From assembly GCA_049324235.1 (NCBI GenBank), contig JBMOLJ010000062.1, forward strand, positions 4,682-68,681: 64,000 nucleotides of DNA. Direction: 5' to 3'. Each line of letters opens with the position of its first letter. Within the stretch, counting starts at the first letter, position 1. This DNA comes from UBA1431 sp049324235 (GTDB lineage Bacteria > Bacillota > Clostridia > Christensenellales > UBA1431). Made by a program: the position numbers and the translations under genes. Below, one piece after another: positions 1 through 7,668 of this stretch. A model generated the notes under the pieces. The model saw only the letters and a program-made list of their open reading frames with translations, was not told where the DNA came from and did not search any database.

Positions 1-1
1 G

Positions 2-79
2 GACATCGGGCAGCCTATGGACAGCCTGGATGTCGCGGCGCTTCCCGAAGAAAACCGGTACGCCGCGCGGGGCTGGTGA
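2..79 (+). CDS. pdxS: PdxS, C-terminal end only (PLP synthase lyase subunit)
   Basis: The first 25 codons in frame 2 end in ALPEENRYAARGW and a TGA at 77-79. This matches the usual acidic/arginine tail of PdxS, the pyridoxal 5'-phosphate synthase subunit that builds PLP from ribose 5-phosphate, glyceraldehyde 3-phosphate and ammonia. The rest of the gene lies outside the window. It abuts pdxT directly, the standard pdxS-pdxT order, which makes the call firm despite the short fragment. Confidence 0.85.
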   Translation, partial: DIGQPMDSLDVAALPEENRYAARGW

Positions 80-81
80 AT

Positions 82-654
82 ATGTGCAAAATCGGTGTAT
101 TGTCGCTGCAGGGCTCGGTCGCCGAGCATCTTGCGTGCATCGAGAACGCGGGCGCGCGGCCTGTCCCGGTCAAAACCCGTAATACGCTCGGAAATGTCGA
201 CGCTCTGATACTCCCCGGCGGCGAAAGCACCACGCTGGGGATACTGCTGCGGGAATTCGGCCTGACGGAGCCCCTGAGAAACAGCATCGGAGATGGGCTG
301 CCCGTCTGGGGCACCTGCGCGGGGATGATACTCCTCGCCAAACAAATCGAGGGGCAGGAAACCTGCCACCTCGGCGTCATGGATATCGCCGTGCGGCGCA
401 ACGGATACGGCTCCCAGCTAAATAGCTTCACCGCCCGCGCCGTTATACTGGAGGTCTCGCAAGACCCTATGCCACTTGTGTTCATCCGCGCGCCCTACAT
501 CGAAAAGACGTGGGGCAGTACTCAAGAGATGCTTACCATGAACGGCAGGCTGGTAGCGGCCCGCCAGGGCCACATGCTCGCGACCGCTTTCCATCCTGAG
601 CTGACCGGTGATCTGAGTTTTTACAGGTATTTCATCGATAAGATAGTGAAATAA
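82..654 (+). CDS. pdxT: PdxT, glutaminase subunit of PLP synthase
   Basis: PdxT hydrolyses glutamine and channels ammonia to PdxS for de novo vitamin B6 synthesis. The 190-residue product has the class I glutaminase features: GGES near residue 46, the nucleophile Cys79 in GTCAGM, and the His171/Glu173 pair in FHPEL. Length fits the family. I chose the ATG at 82, giving the family-typical start MCKIGVLSLQG; an in-frame GTG at 76 overlaps the pdxS stop and is an alternative. The gene is translationally linked to pdxS and followed at once by a hairpin terminator. Confidence 0.95.
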   Translation: MCKIGVLSLQGSVAEHLACIENAGARPVPVKTRNTLGNVDALILPGGESTTLGILLREFGLTEPLRNSIGDGLPVWGTCAGMILLAKQIEGQETCHLGVMDIAVRRNGYGSQLNSFTARAVILEVSQDPMPLVFIRAPYIEKTWGSTQEMLTMNGRLVAARQGHMLATAFHPELTGDLSFYRYFIDKIVK

Positions 655-680
655 AAAGAAGGGCGTATGCCCTTCTTTTT
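653..680. terminator. Bidirectional intrinsic terminator between pdxT and the rib operon
   Basis: A perfect 12-bp stem (653-664 with 669-680) has a 4-base GTAT loop, A residues on one flank and a T run on the other, so it works in both directions. It ends pdxST from the left and the riboflavin operon (last gene ends at 695) from the right. Confidence 0.9.
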
Positions 681-694
681 ATTATGTTCTTTAC

Positions 695-1363
695 TTAAAA
701 ATACTCCTTCAGCTCCGTTATATCGCTGATGACCGCGTCCGCGCCATCCAGTTCGCCTTCGCGGGCGAAGCCGTAGCTGCATCCGATGGTGTGAATGCCG
801 TTTGCCCTGCCCGCCTCCATGTCCAGAGCCCTGTCGCCGACGATTGCCATATCCATAGGGTAACGCTCCTTGACGCGCCTTAAAATCTCGTGTTTCGGAA
901 CCGCGCCGTAGCCTTCCGAACAGGCAAGCTCGTCGAAATACGCGTCCAGGCCGAACGCCTTCGCGTGGCCATCCATGTAGTATTTCCTGCAGTTGCTGAT
1001 GAACACCAGGCGGTACCCCTTGCCTTTGAGATAGGAAAGCGCCTCCAGCGCGCCGGGATAAAGCACGGCCCTGCCCTGCTCAATGAGTTCCTTCTGCGCT
1101 TCCTTGATGATCTGCATGCATTGGCTTCTGGTATCGTCATCCGCACCGGGCAAAAACGCTTCCCACATTTCGATGCAGTTCAGCCCGAGCCAGCGGCTGA
1201 TCTCATCATCCCGCCATTCCCTTGGCTCAGCCTTCCCCGTTCTCACCAGAAAATCATAAGCTCTGTTGAAAGCGGGGGCATAGATCGCCATGCTGTCGTG
1301 CAGGCATCCGTCATAATCAAAGAAGATTGTCCTTACGTCCTTAAAAAGCCGCCGTTTATCCAT
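695..1363 (-). CDS. HAD-superfamily phosphatase, last gene of the riboflavin operon
   Basis: This 222-residue protein has the HAD motifs in order: FFDYDGCLHDS (nucleophile and acid/base Asp near residue 16), ISNC in the middle (motif II), and VGDRALDMEAGRANG near residue 180 (motif IV), with a helical cap between motifs I and II as in phosphoglycolate-phosphatase-like enzymes. Its ATG begins one base after the ribH stop, so it is co-transcribed and probably translationally coupled with ribH. The riboflavin pathway needs a phosphatase for 5-amino-6-(5-phosphoribitylamino)uracil, and known ones (YcsE, YigB, YbjI) are HAD proteins; that role is an inference from context. A general sugar-phosphate phosphatase is the alternative. 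Confidence 0.85.
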   Translation of the reverse strand: MDKRRLFKDVRTIFFDYDGCLHDSMAIYAPAFNRAYDFLVRTGKAEPREWRDDEISRWLGLNCIEMWEAFLPGADDDTRSQCMQIIKEAQKELIEQGRAVLYPGALEALSYLKGKGYRLVFISNCRKYYMDGHAKAFGLDAYFDELACSEGYGAVPKHEILRRVKERYPMDMAIVGDRALDMEAGRANGIHTIGCSYGFAREGELDGADAVISDITELKEYF

Positions 1364-1364
1364 G

Positions 1365-1832
1365 CTACATCTGCCTTAACAGATTCGCCGTTTCAATAGC
1401 CGTGGTCGCGGCGTCATACCCCTTGTTGCCCGCCTTTGTACCTGCCCTCTCTATCGCCTGCTCAATGGTATCGGTAGTCAGCACGCCGAATATCACCGGC
1501 ATCTTCGTATCCAGCGAAACCTTTGCAATGCCCTTGGACACCTCGTTTGCCACATAATCATAGTGCGAGGTCGACCCCCTGATCACGGCGCCCAAGCAGA
1601 TCACCGCGTCGTATTTGCCGGAAAGCGCCATTTTCTGCGCGGCCAGCGGTATCTCGAAGGACCCGGGCACCCATGCCACTTCGATATCCGCTTCCTCCGC
1701 GCCGTGCCGCAAAAGCCCGTCGATCGCACCGGCCAGAAGCTTGCTGCCGATGAACTCATTGAAACGCCCGACGATAATCCCGAATTTCAGGCCCTTGGCA
1801 AGCAGGTTCCCCTCATACGTTTTGATTGACAT
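1365..1832 (-). CDS. ribH: 6,7-dimethyl-8-ribityllumazine synthase (RibH)
   Basis: RibH condenses 5-amino-6-ribitylaminouracil with 3,4-dihydroxy-2-butanone 4-phosphate to lumazine, the penultimate riboflavin step, usually as an icosahedral capsid. The 155-residue sequence shows the substrate-site motifs VPGSFEIPLAAQ and AVIRGSTSHYDYV, and the VFGVLTTD strand. The ATG at 1832 sits 6 bases after AGGAAGGTG; an in-frame GTG at 1841 is less likely. Its start overlaps the end of ribBA by 20 bases. Confidence 0.95.
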   Translation of the reverse strand: MSIKTYEGNLLAKGLKFGIIVGRFNEFIGSKLLAGAIDGLLRHGAEEADIEVAWVPGSFEIPLAAQKMALSGKYDAVICLGAVIRGSTSHYDYVANEVSKGIAKVSLDTKMPVIFGVLTTDTIEQAIERAGTKAGNKGYDAATTAIETANLLRQM

Positions 1833-3075
1833 ATTCTTCACCTTCCTGATGTGTAATTGTGTTCAATTCCTTGTCTAACTCGGTGAGCAGATGCCCCATC
1901 TTCTCTTTCTTGGTCTTCATATAGAAAGCGTTCGCTTCATGTGTGGGCAATTCAATAGGAACCCGCTCCGCGACCTCCAGCCCGTACCCGCTCAGGCCGA
2001 CCACTTTCTTCGGGTTGTTGGTCAAAAGCCGCATCCTGCGCACGCCCAGGTCATAGAGTATCTGCGCGCCCACGCCGTAATCGCGCAAATCGGGCGCAAA
2101 CCCGAGCGCCACGTTCGCTTCCACGGTATCCAGCCCTTTCTCCTGCAGCGCATAGGCCTTGATCTTGTTCACAAGCCCAATCCCGCGGCCTTCCTGACGC
2201 ATGTACAAAAGCACGCCCTTCCCCGCGCGGCTGATCTGCCGCATGGCCGCGTTGAGCTGTTCTCCGCAGTCGCAACGTAGGGAATGGAACGTATCGCCGG
2301 TGAGGCACTCCGAATGCACGCGCACCAACACCGGCTCGTCCGGGTCATCCAGCTTGCCCATGACCAGCGCAACGTGATGTTCGCCGTTCAAAGCGTTCAC
2401 ATAGGCCACGATCTCAAACTCGCCGTACTCGGTCTGCAGATGCGCCCGCGTTACCGCCTGGACGAGCATATCGTTCTTCCTTCTGTACTGGATGAGGTCG
2501 GCCACCGAAACGATCTTCAGACCGTGCTTCTTCGCAAACTCCATTAGCTGGGGAACCCTTGCCATGGACCCGTCCTCATTGAGTATCTCGCAAATGACGC
2601 CGCCCGGGTAAAGCCCGGCCAGCCTTGACAGGTCAATGGCCGCTTCGGTGTGCCCCGCGCGTTTGAGCACGCCGCCGTCCTTGGCGATAAGCGGGAAAAT
2701 GTGTCCCGGCCTGACGAAGTCGTCCTTTACCGCATACGGGTTTGCCAGTTCCTTAATAGTCTTTGCCCGTTCAAAGGCCGAAATCCCCGATGTCGAACTC
2801 TTGTGGTCAACCGTGACCGTGAACGCAGGCATCATTGTGTCTGAGTTTTCTTCAACCATAAGCTCCAATTCCAGCTCGCGGGTGCGTTCCTGCGTAAGCG
2901 GTACGCAGATGATACCGCGGCCATACACCGACATGAAGTTCACGCTCTCGGGCGTCACTTTTTCGGCGGCGATCATCAGGTCCCCTTCGTTTTCGCGGTC
3001 CTCGTCGTCCACAATCACGACCATCTTCCCCCGCCTGATCTCTTCCACCGCTTCCTCAATTGGATCGAATTTCAT
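1813..3075 (-). CDS. ribBA: Bifunctional DHBP synthase / GTP cyclohydrolase II (RibBA)
   Basis: The 420-residue protein joins two enzymes that start both branches of riboflavin synthesis. The N-terminal RibB half (to about residue 200) has the DDEDRENEGDL metal/substrate motif and RAGHTEA. The C-terminal RibA half has the zinc site CLTGDTFHSLRCDCGEQL and the RQEGRGIGL nucleotide motif. The ATG at 3075 has GGAGAT 8 bases upstream and gives the family start MKFDPIEEA; a GTG at 3108 would only add a non-conserved leader. Gene order ribD-ribE-ribBA-ribH is the classic Firmicute operon. Confidence 0.96.
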   Translation of the reverse strand: MKFDPIEEAVEEIRRGKMVVIVDDEDRENEGDLMIAAEKVTPESVNFMSVYGRGIICVPLTQERTRELELELMVEENSDTMMPAFTVTVDHKSSTSGISAFERAKTIKELANPYAVKDDFVRPGHIFPLIAKDGGVLKRAGHTEAAIDLSRLAGLYPGGVICEILNEDGSMARVPQLMEFAKKHGLKIVSVADLIQYRRKNDMLVQAVTRAHLQTEYGEFEIVAYVNALNGEHHVALVMGKLDDPDEPVLVRVHSECLTGDTFHSLRCDCGEQLNAAMRQISRAGKGVLLYMRQEGRGIGLVNKIKAYALQEKGLDTVEANVALGFAPDLRDYGVGAQILYDLGVRRMRLLTNNPKKVVGLSGYGLEVAERVPIELPTHEANAFYMKTKKEKMGHLLTELDKELNTITHQEGEEYVNQNV

Positions 3076-3100
3076 TTTTTTATCTCCATTCACGTTCAAT

Positions 3101-3143
3101 TTTTGCACATGTAAAAAGTATGCGCATACGCTGAAAGCCTTTA
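3101..3143 (-). repeat. Motif resembling one at 20937-20978 (copy A)
   Basis: A roughly 42-base stretch in the ribE-ribBA gap shares about three quarters of its positions with 20937-20978, including TTTTGCA, TATGC-CAT, CGCT-AAAG and CTTT blocks. Both copies lie just upstream of minus-strand genes in the same orientation and are rich in CATGC/GCGCAT palindromes. It may be a small dispersed element or a chance AT-rich match. Confidence 0.3.
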
Positions 3144-3148
3144 TATTT

Positions 3149-3802
3149 TCACAGAAAACCGTTCTCTCTCAATAAATCCATCGATACGCCGATGCTCTCC
3201 TCCGGCCGGTTTTGCGCCTGCCCCAGCAGTTTTTCAACATATTTGCCGATCACGTCACACTCGATGTTGACCTCGTCGCCCGGCCGCCTCCGGCCCAGCA
3301 CGGTGTCCCTGGCCGTCACAGGGATGAGCGAAACCTTGAAGCGCCGCTCGTCCACATAGGCGACGGTGAGGCTCGTTCCGTCCAGCGCGACCGATCCTCT
3401 TTCCACAATGTATCTGAGTATCTTATCGGGTGCGTTTACCGTAAGCCATATGGCGTTTTCCTCCTCCGTCCTATCCGCAACACTGCCCGTGCCGTCAATG
3501 TGGCCGGATACGATATGCCCGCCCAGCCTATCGGATAAGCGCAAAGCGCGCTCCAGATTCACCCTGTCGCCCGGTCGGAGCCTAGCAAGGCCCGTATTGC
3601 GCACGGTCTCGGGCATGACGTCGGCCGCGAACCAGCCGTTTCTCAGTTCAGACACCGTGAGGCATATGCCGTTTACCGATATGCTGTCCCCCGTTCTCGT
3701 ACCCTCAAGCGCTTTTGCGCAGGAAACCGAGATGCGTACAGACGCGCTCCTGCGCACGATTTCTTTCACAATGCCTATTTCTTCAACGATTCCCGTAAAC
3801 AT
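3149..3802 (-). CDS. ribE: Riboflavin synthase alpha chain (RibE)
   Basis: This enzyme dismutates two lumazine molecules to riboflavin. The 217-residue product begins with the signature MFTGIVEEIG and shows the two tandem lumazine-binding barrels: repeat 1 has GDSISVNGICLTV and repeat 2 has RGSVALDGTSLTV, with GGHIVSGHIDG between. The ATG at 3802 is fixed by the invariant MFTGI start; the open frame upstream is just overlap with ribD. It overlaps the ribD 3' end by 20 bases, which suggests coupling. Confidence 0.96.
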   Translation of the reverse strand: MFTGIVEEIGIVKEIVRRSASVRISVSCAKALEGTRTGDSISVNGICLTVSELRNGWFAADVMPETVRNTGLARLRPGDRVNLERALRLSDRLGGHIVSGHIDGTGSVADRTEEENAIWLTVNAPDKILRYIVERGSVALDGTSLTVAYVDERRFKVSLIPVTARDTVLGRRRPGDEVNIECDVIGKYVEKLLGQAQNRPEESIGVSMDLLRENGFL

Positions 3803-4898
3803 CCTGTATGTATCCCTCCACAAGAATATCTTCGCCGAACCTCTGGACGCTGACGTCCTCCAACCTGACGGCATCCTGCATACGCTGTATCCCAGCGCCC
3901 TCCACCGGCGTTTTCGCGTCCCGCCCGCCGATGATCTTCGGCGCGATGAACACCGTCGCCTTATCGACGATTCCGGCCTGCAGCGCGCCCGCGTTCAGGC
4001 CGCCTCCCCCTTCGAGCAGCACACTGTCGATTTCGAGCGCGTACAGCGCATCCATCAGCTTGTTAAGATCGACGCGCCCCTCCGCCCCGCCGGCCTTGAT
4101 GACGCGCACGCCCTTTTCTATAAGGTGTTTTTCCTTTTCCGCGTCTATCGCCGTCGTCGTGGCGAGTATCAGGCCGGCCTCGGACTCCGTTTCAATTACC
4201 CTGCTCCTAAGCGGTATTCTCCCTCTGCTGTCCACAACGATACGCACCGGGTCCTTTCCCTTTTTCGCTGCAAGCCGCGTCGTAAGGGACGGATCGTCTG
4301 AGAGCACCGTATTTATCCCCACCATGATGGCCGCTACCCTGTCGCGGATATGGTGCACATGCTGCCGCGCGCTCTCCCCCGTGACCCACCTGGAATCGCC
4401 GGTGACCGAGGCGATCTTGCCGTCAAGCGTCATCGCGGCCTTCATAATGACGAACGGCTTTTTCTTTGTGATATACTTGATAAATATCTCGTTCAGCTTT
4501 TTGGCTTGTGCTTCCAGCACGCCCACCGTGACATCGATACCGGCCTCACGGAGCATCCGTATGCCGCGTCCGGCCACTAACGGGTTCGGGTCCTCCATCG
4601 CGACGACTACGCGGCCTATCCCTTTTTGAATGATCGCTTCAGCGCAGGGCGGCGTTCTGCCGTAGTGCGAACACGGTTCGAGGCTGACATAGAGCGTCCC
4701 CCCGCTTACATCGCCTTGCGCATGCGCAAACGCCGATACCTCCGCGTGCGCGCGCCCCAGCTTCTCATGATACCCTTCCGCAACGATGCTGCCGTCTTTC
4801 ACGACCACCGCGCCGACGAGGGGATTAGGGTTCGTACGCCCCCATCCTTTTTTCGCCAGTTCCAGCGCTCTTTGCATATATTTTTCGTGTTCGTCCAT
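3783..4898 (-). CDS. ribD: Bifunctional pyrimidine deaminase/reductase (RibD)
   Basis: RibD deaminates and then reduces the GTP-derived pyrimidine in the second and third steps of riboflavin synthesis. The 371-residue protein carries the zinc deaminase motif with His51 and Glu53 (HAEVSAF) and Cys76/Cys85 (PCSHYGRTPPC). The C-terminal reductase half has MTLDGKIA and the VDSRGRIP and LLEGGGGLNAGAL blocks. The ATG at 4898 is 6 bases after GGAG. It is the first gene behind the FMN riboswitch. Confidence 0.96.
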   Translation of the reverse strand: MDEHEKYMQRALELAKKGWGRTNPNPLVGAVVVKDGSIVAEGYHEKLGRAHAEVSAFAHAQGDVSGGTLYVSLEPCSHYGRTPPCAEAIIQKGIGRVVVAMEDPNPLVAGRGIRMLREAGIDVTVGVLEAQAKKLNEIFIKYITKKKPFVIMKAAMTLDGKIASVTGDSRWVTGESARQHVHHIRDRVAAIMVGINTVLSDDPSLTTRLAAKKGKDPVRIVVDSRGRIPLRSRVIETESEAGLILATTTAIDAEKEKHLIEKGVRVIKAGGAEGRVDLNKLMDALYALEIDSVLLEGGGGLNAGALQAGIVDKATVFIAPKIIGGRDAKTPVEGAGIQRMQDAVRLEDVSVQRFGEDILVEGYIQDVYGNR

Positions 4899-4946
4899 GT
4901 CAAGCTCCATCAATACTGCATTTTATCGCTTTTGTTTTGCCCCAAA

Positions 4947-4974
4947 CAAAAAACCCTGAAATCTTACTTCAGGG
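4947..4974 (-). terminator. Riboswitch-controlled terminator of the rib operon
   Basis: On the minus strand, CCCTGAAG-loop-TTCAGGG (4974 to 4954) runs into a T tract. The upstream arm is complementary to CTTCAGGG at 5094-5101 in the 5' strand of riboswitch helix P1. Free RNA can therefore form an antiterminator, while FMN-bound RNA frees the terminator. Position and pairing are seen directly; the switching mechanism is known for this class. Confidence 0.85.
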
Positions 4975-4996
4975 CGCCCGCATGGTCAATACACAT

Positions 4997-5101
4997 CTTC
5001 TCCCATCCAGACTCTAACTGTCGGCTCCGGAATCTGACCGGATCTGCCTGTGAAGGCTCGCGGGCTTTACCGCCGGTAAGGAATTTCACCTGTCCCTGAA
5101 G
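4997..5101 (-). promoter_or_regulatory. FMN riboswitch (RFN element)
   Basis: The minus strand carries the conserved RFN blocks in order: CTTCAGGG, GGTGAAATTCC, ACCGGCGGTAAAGCC, GAGCC, GGATCCGGT-type and GATTCCGGAGCCGACAGT, then GATGGGAGAAG. It lies between a consensus promoter and ribD, and would shut down riboflavin synthesis when FMN is plentiful. Confidence 0.95.
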
Positions 5102-5133
5102 AAATTTTATCATTATGAAGTTTATCCTGCATT

Positions 5134-5162
5134 ATTGTAGCGCCGTTTCCCCTTAAAGTCAA
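5134..5162 (-). promoter_or_regulatory. Sigma-A promoter of the rib operon
   Basis: The minus strand shows TTGACT (5162-5157), a 17-base spacer, and TACAAT (5139-5134). The start point would fall about 25 bases upstream of the FMN riboswitch. Confidence 0.8.
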
Positions 5163-5193
5163 GACGCGCGTGCACTATTATACCAAAACACTC

Positions 5194-5222
5194 TTTACAA
5201 CGCCTTTATACCGTGGTATAGT
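5194..5222 (+). promoter_or_regulatory. Sigma-A promoter of the thi operon
   Basis: TTTACA, a 17-base spacer and TATAGT lie 24 bases before the TPP riboswitch. It is back to back with the rib promoter; the two -35 boxes are 31 bases apart. Confidence 0.75.
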
Positions 5223-5245
5223 ACATACAAAATTGAATACGGCTT

Positions 5246-5332
5246 GTGTTTGCGGGGGAACCAATTTTTGTTGAGAAGGTTAAAACCTGACCCTTTGAAC
5301 CTGTTAGTTAATACTTTCGTAGGGAAGCAAAA
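5246..5332 (+). promoter_or_regulatory. TPP riboswitch (THI element)
   Basis: The leader of thiC has the invariant TPP-sensor cores: TTGAGA with a short variable arm, ACCCTTTGAACCTG, then TAAT and CGTAGGGAAG. The outer helix is closed by TGTTTGC with GCAAAACA. It is followed by hairpins that can terminate transcription ahead of thiC, so the thiamine operon is expected to be off when thiamine pyrophosphate is high. Confidence 0.93.
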
Positions 5333-5356
5333 CATCACATCCTTAATATGCGATTT

Positions 5357-5478
5357 AAGCGCTTGCTTGCCGGTAAGCGCTTTTGTGTTGTCAGGATGAA
5401 TCGGTGGATCGGATCGGTTTATAATCCTCATGCCGTTGTGTTTTCCCGGAGAAACACGGCGGCGCTGAGGGTTTTTTG
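5357..5478 (+). terminator. Expression-platform hairpins of the TPP riboswitch
   Basis: Two hairpins follow the aptamer. The first pairs AAGCGCTT (5357-5364) with AAGCGCTT (5375-5382). The second is longer: CCTCA (5426-5430) with TGAGG (5466-5470) enclosing a CCGTTGTGTTT / AAACACGGCGG stem, then GTTTTTTGTT. The second is a good intrinsic terminator; the first may be an alternative pairing or a weak terminator. Confidence 0.7.
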
Positions 5479-5533
5479 TTATTCCCTCTGTACTGCCGCA
5501 AACTGAAAATCGGTATTAGGAGGATCGGAAAAA

Positions 5534-6832
5534 ATGTACAGAACGCAGATGGAAGCGGCGAGAAAAAACATCGTAACGCCGCAAATGAAGGCCGTTGCCG
5601 GTGAGGAAAATATGGAGGTGCAGGAACTCATGCGCCTCCTGGCCGAGGGGAAGGCCGTGATACCGGCAAACAAAAACCATACCTGCCTTGTGCCGCACGG
5701 GATAGGCAACGCGCTCAAAACGAAAATCAACGTCAACCTGGGGACATCAAGAGACTGCCTGAATCTGGACGCGGAGATGGAGAAGGTAAAAACCGCCGTC
5801 ATGATGGGCGCGGAGGCCATCATGGATTTAAGCTCCTTCGGGGACACGAAGCTCTTTAGAAGGGAACTCATCGCAAGCTGCCCCGCCGTCATTGGCACCG
5901 TGCCTATATACGACGCGGTCGTGTATTACAGCAAACCGCTCGAGGAGATCACCGCTAAGGAGTGGCTTGATACCGTACGGATGCACGCCGAAGACGGGGT
6001 GGACTTCATGACCCTGCATTGCGGTATCAATAAAAACACCGCAAAGAGGTTCAAGGCGGCAAAAAGGCTGACCAACATTGTTTCCAGGGGCGGCTCGCTC
6101 ATGTTCGCGTGGATGGAGCTGACGGGGAACGAAAACCCGTTTTATGAGCACTTTGACGATATCCTGGATATCTGCGCCGAGTACGACGTGACCATCAGCC
6201 TGGGCGACGCCTGCCGTCCGGGATCGATTGCGGACAGCACCGATATATCCCAGATCGAAGAGCTCGTGGTTCTGGGCGAACTGACGCAGCGGGCATGGAA
6301 AAAACACGTACAGGTGATGATCGAAGGTCCCGGCCACATGCCGCTCGACGAGATAGCGGCCAACATGAAGGTGCAGCAGACGATCTGCAAGGGCGCTCCT
6401 TTTTATGTCCTCGGGCCGCTGGTCACCGACGTGGCGCCGGGCTATGACCATATCACCTCGGCAATCGGCGGCGCGGTCGCGGCGGCGGCCGGCGCTTCGT
6501 TCCTCTGCTATGTGACGCCCGCCGAGCACCTCCGCCTGCCTACGCTCGAAGACATGAAGGAGGGCATCATTGCTTCCAAGATTGCCGCGCATGCAGCTGA
6601 CATCGCAAAAGGCATCAAGGGTGCGAAGGACTGGGATGAAAAGATGAGCGCAGCCAGAAAGAACCTGGACTGGGAAGAAATGTTCTCTCTGGCCATCGAC
6701 CCGGAAAAAGCAAGGCGCTACCGCGCGGAATCCACGCCCGAAAACGCGGACACCTGCACGATGTGCGGGAAGATGTGCGCCGTCAGGAACATGAACAAGG
6801 CCCTTGCGGGGCAGCACGTCGACGTAATATAG
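5534..6832 (+). CDS. thiC: Phosphomethylpyrimidine synthase (ThiC)
   Basis: ThiC is a radical-SAM enzyme that rearranges aminoimidazole ribotide to HMP phosphate, the pyrimidine half of thiamine. The 432-residue short form lacks the N-terminal extension of the 600-residue enterobacterial type. The C-terminal cluster motif reads CTMCGKMC, a CX2CX3C spacing as I read it, one residue shorter than the long-form CX2CX4C. MIEGPGHMPLDEI and LGPLVTDVAPGYDH are strongly conserved blocks. A TAGGAGG site precedes the ATG. Confidence 0.96.
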   Translation: MYRTQMEAARKNIVTPQMKAVAGEENMEVQELMRLLAEGKAVIPANKNHTCLVPHGIGNALKTKINVNLGTSRDCLNLDAEMEKVKTAVMMGAEAIMDLSSFGDTKLFRRELIASCPAVIGTVPIYDAVVYYSKPLEEITAKEWLDTVRMHAEDGVDFMTLHCGINKNTAKRFKAAKRLTNIVSRGGSLMFAWMELTGNENPFYEHFDDILDICAEYDVTISLGDACRPGSIADSTDISQIEELVVLGELTQRAWKKHVQVMIEGPGHMPLDEIAANMKVQQTICKGAPFYVLGPLVTDVAPGYDHITSAIGGAVAAAAGASFLCYVTPAEHLRLPTLEDMKEGIIASKIAAHAADIAKGIKGAKDWDEKMSAARKNLDWEEMFSLAIDPEKARRYRAESTPENADTCTMCGKMCAVRNMNKALAGQHVDVI

Positions 6833-6843
6833 GAGAGGCAAAT

Positions 6844-7668
6844 ATGTTTGAAGATATTTTTAGAAATGTGCAGGAAAACCCGCCGCTCGTACACTGCATC
6901 ACCAATTATGTGACCGTAAACGACTGCGCGAACATCGTGCTCGCATGCGGCGGGGCGCCCATCATGGCCGACGACATTGCCGAAGTGGAGGAGATCACGT
7001 CCATCTGCAGCAGCCTTGTCATCAATATCGGAACGCTCAACGAGCGGACAATAGCCTCAATGATAAAAGCAGGAAAAAAGGCAAACGAGGTAGGGCACCC
7101 GGTTATTCTTGACCCGGTCGGCGCGGGCGCATCAAAACTGCGGACCCATACCGTCCAGCGGCTGGTGGAGGAAGTAAAGTTCTCTGTCATACGCGGGAAC
7201 ATTTCCGAAATCAAGACGGTGCATGCAGGCAGCGGGAGCACGCGGGGCGTCGATGCAAATGAAGCGGACAGGGTGACCACCCAAAACCTGGATTCGGTAG
7301 TACGGCTTGCCAGATCGCTTTCAAATAAGACAGGCGCGGTCATCGCAATAACTGGCGAGACCGACATTGTTTCGGACAGTCTGAAAACGTATGTCATTTC
7401 GAACGGACACCCGATGATGTCGCGGGTGACGGGGACGGGCTGCATGCTTTCCTGCGTCGTAGGGAGCTGGTGCGGCGCGAATCCCGACAGCGCGCTCGAT
7501 AGCGCGGCCGCGGCGGTCGCGGCCGTGGGCCTTTGCGGCGAGCTTGCGTGGGAAAAGACCGTAAAGGAAGGCGCAGGCACGGGAAGCTATCGCACCTACC
7601 TCATCGACGCGATGAGCGGCGTGGACGAAAAAATCCTGAACGGGGGCATGAAACTTGAAATTCGATGA
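6844..7668 (+). CDS. thiM: Hydroxyethylthiazole kinase (ThiM)
   Basis: ThiM phosphorylates salvaged hydroxyethylthiazole so that ThiE can join it to HMP-PP. The 274-residue product shows the family blocks PLVHCITNYVTVNDCANI, GGAPIMADD, the ribokinase-like PVILDPVGAGAS, VIRGNISEI, and the anion-hole motif RVTGTGCMLS. The ATG at 6844 has AGGAGAGG just upstream; the longer open frame only overlaps thiC. Together with the absence of thiG/thiS here, it suggests the thiazole half is salvaged or made elsewhere. Confidence 0.95.
   Translation: MFEDIFRNVQENPPLVHCITNYVTVNDCANIVLACGGAPIMADDIAEVEEITSICSSLVINIGTLNERTIASMIKAGKKANEVGHPVILDPVGAGASKLRTHTVQRLVEEVKFSVIRGNISEIKTVHAGSGSTRGVDANEADRVTTQNLDSVVRLARSLSNKTGAVIAITGETDIVSDSLKTYVISNGHPMMSRVTGTGCMLSCVVGSWCGANPDSALDSAAAAVAAVGLCGELAWEKTVKEGAGTGSYRTYLIDAMSGVDEKILNGGMKLEIR

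Noticed and set aside
5195..5431. Minus-strand open frame of 78 codons across the TPP riboswitch
   Set aside because: It lies fully within the structured thi leader; the conserved RNA explains the sequence.
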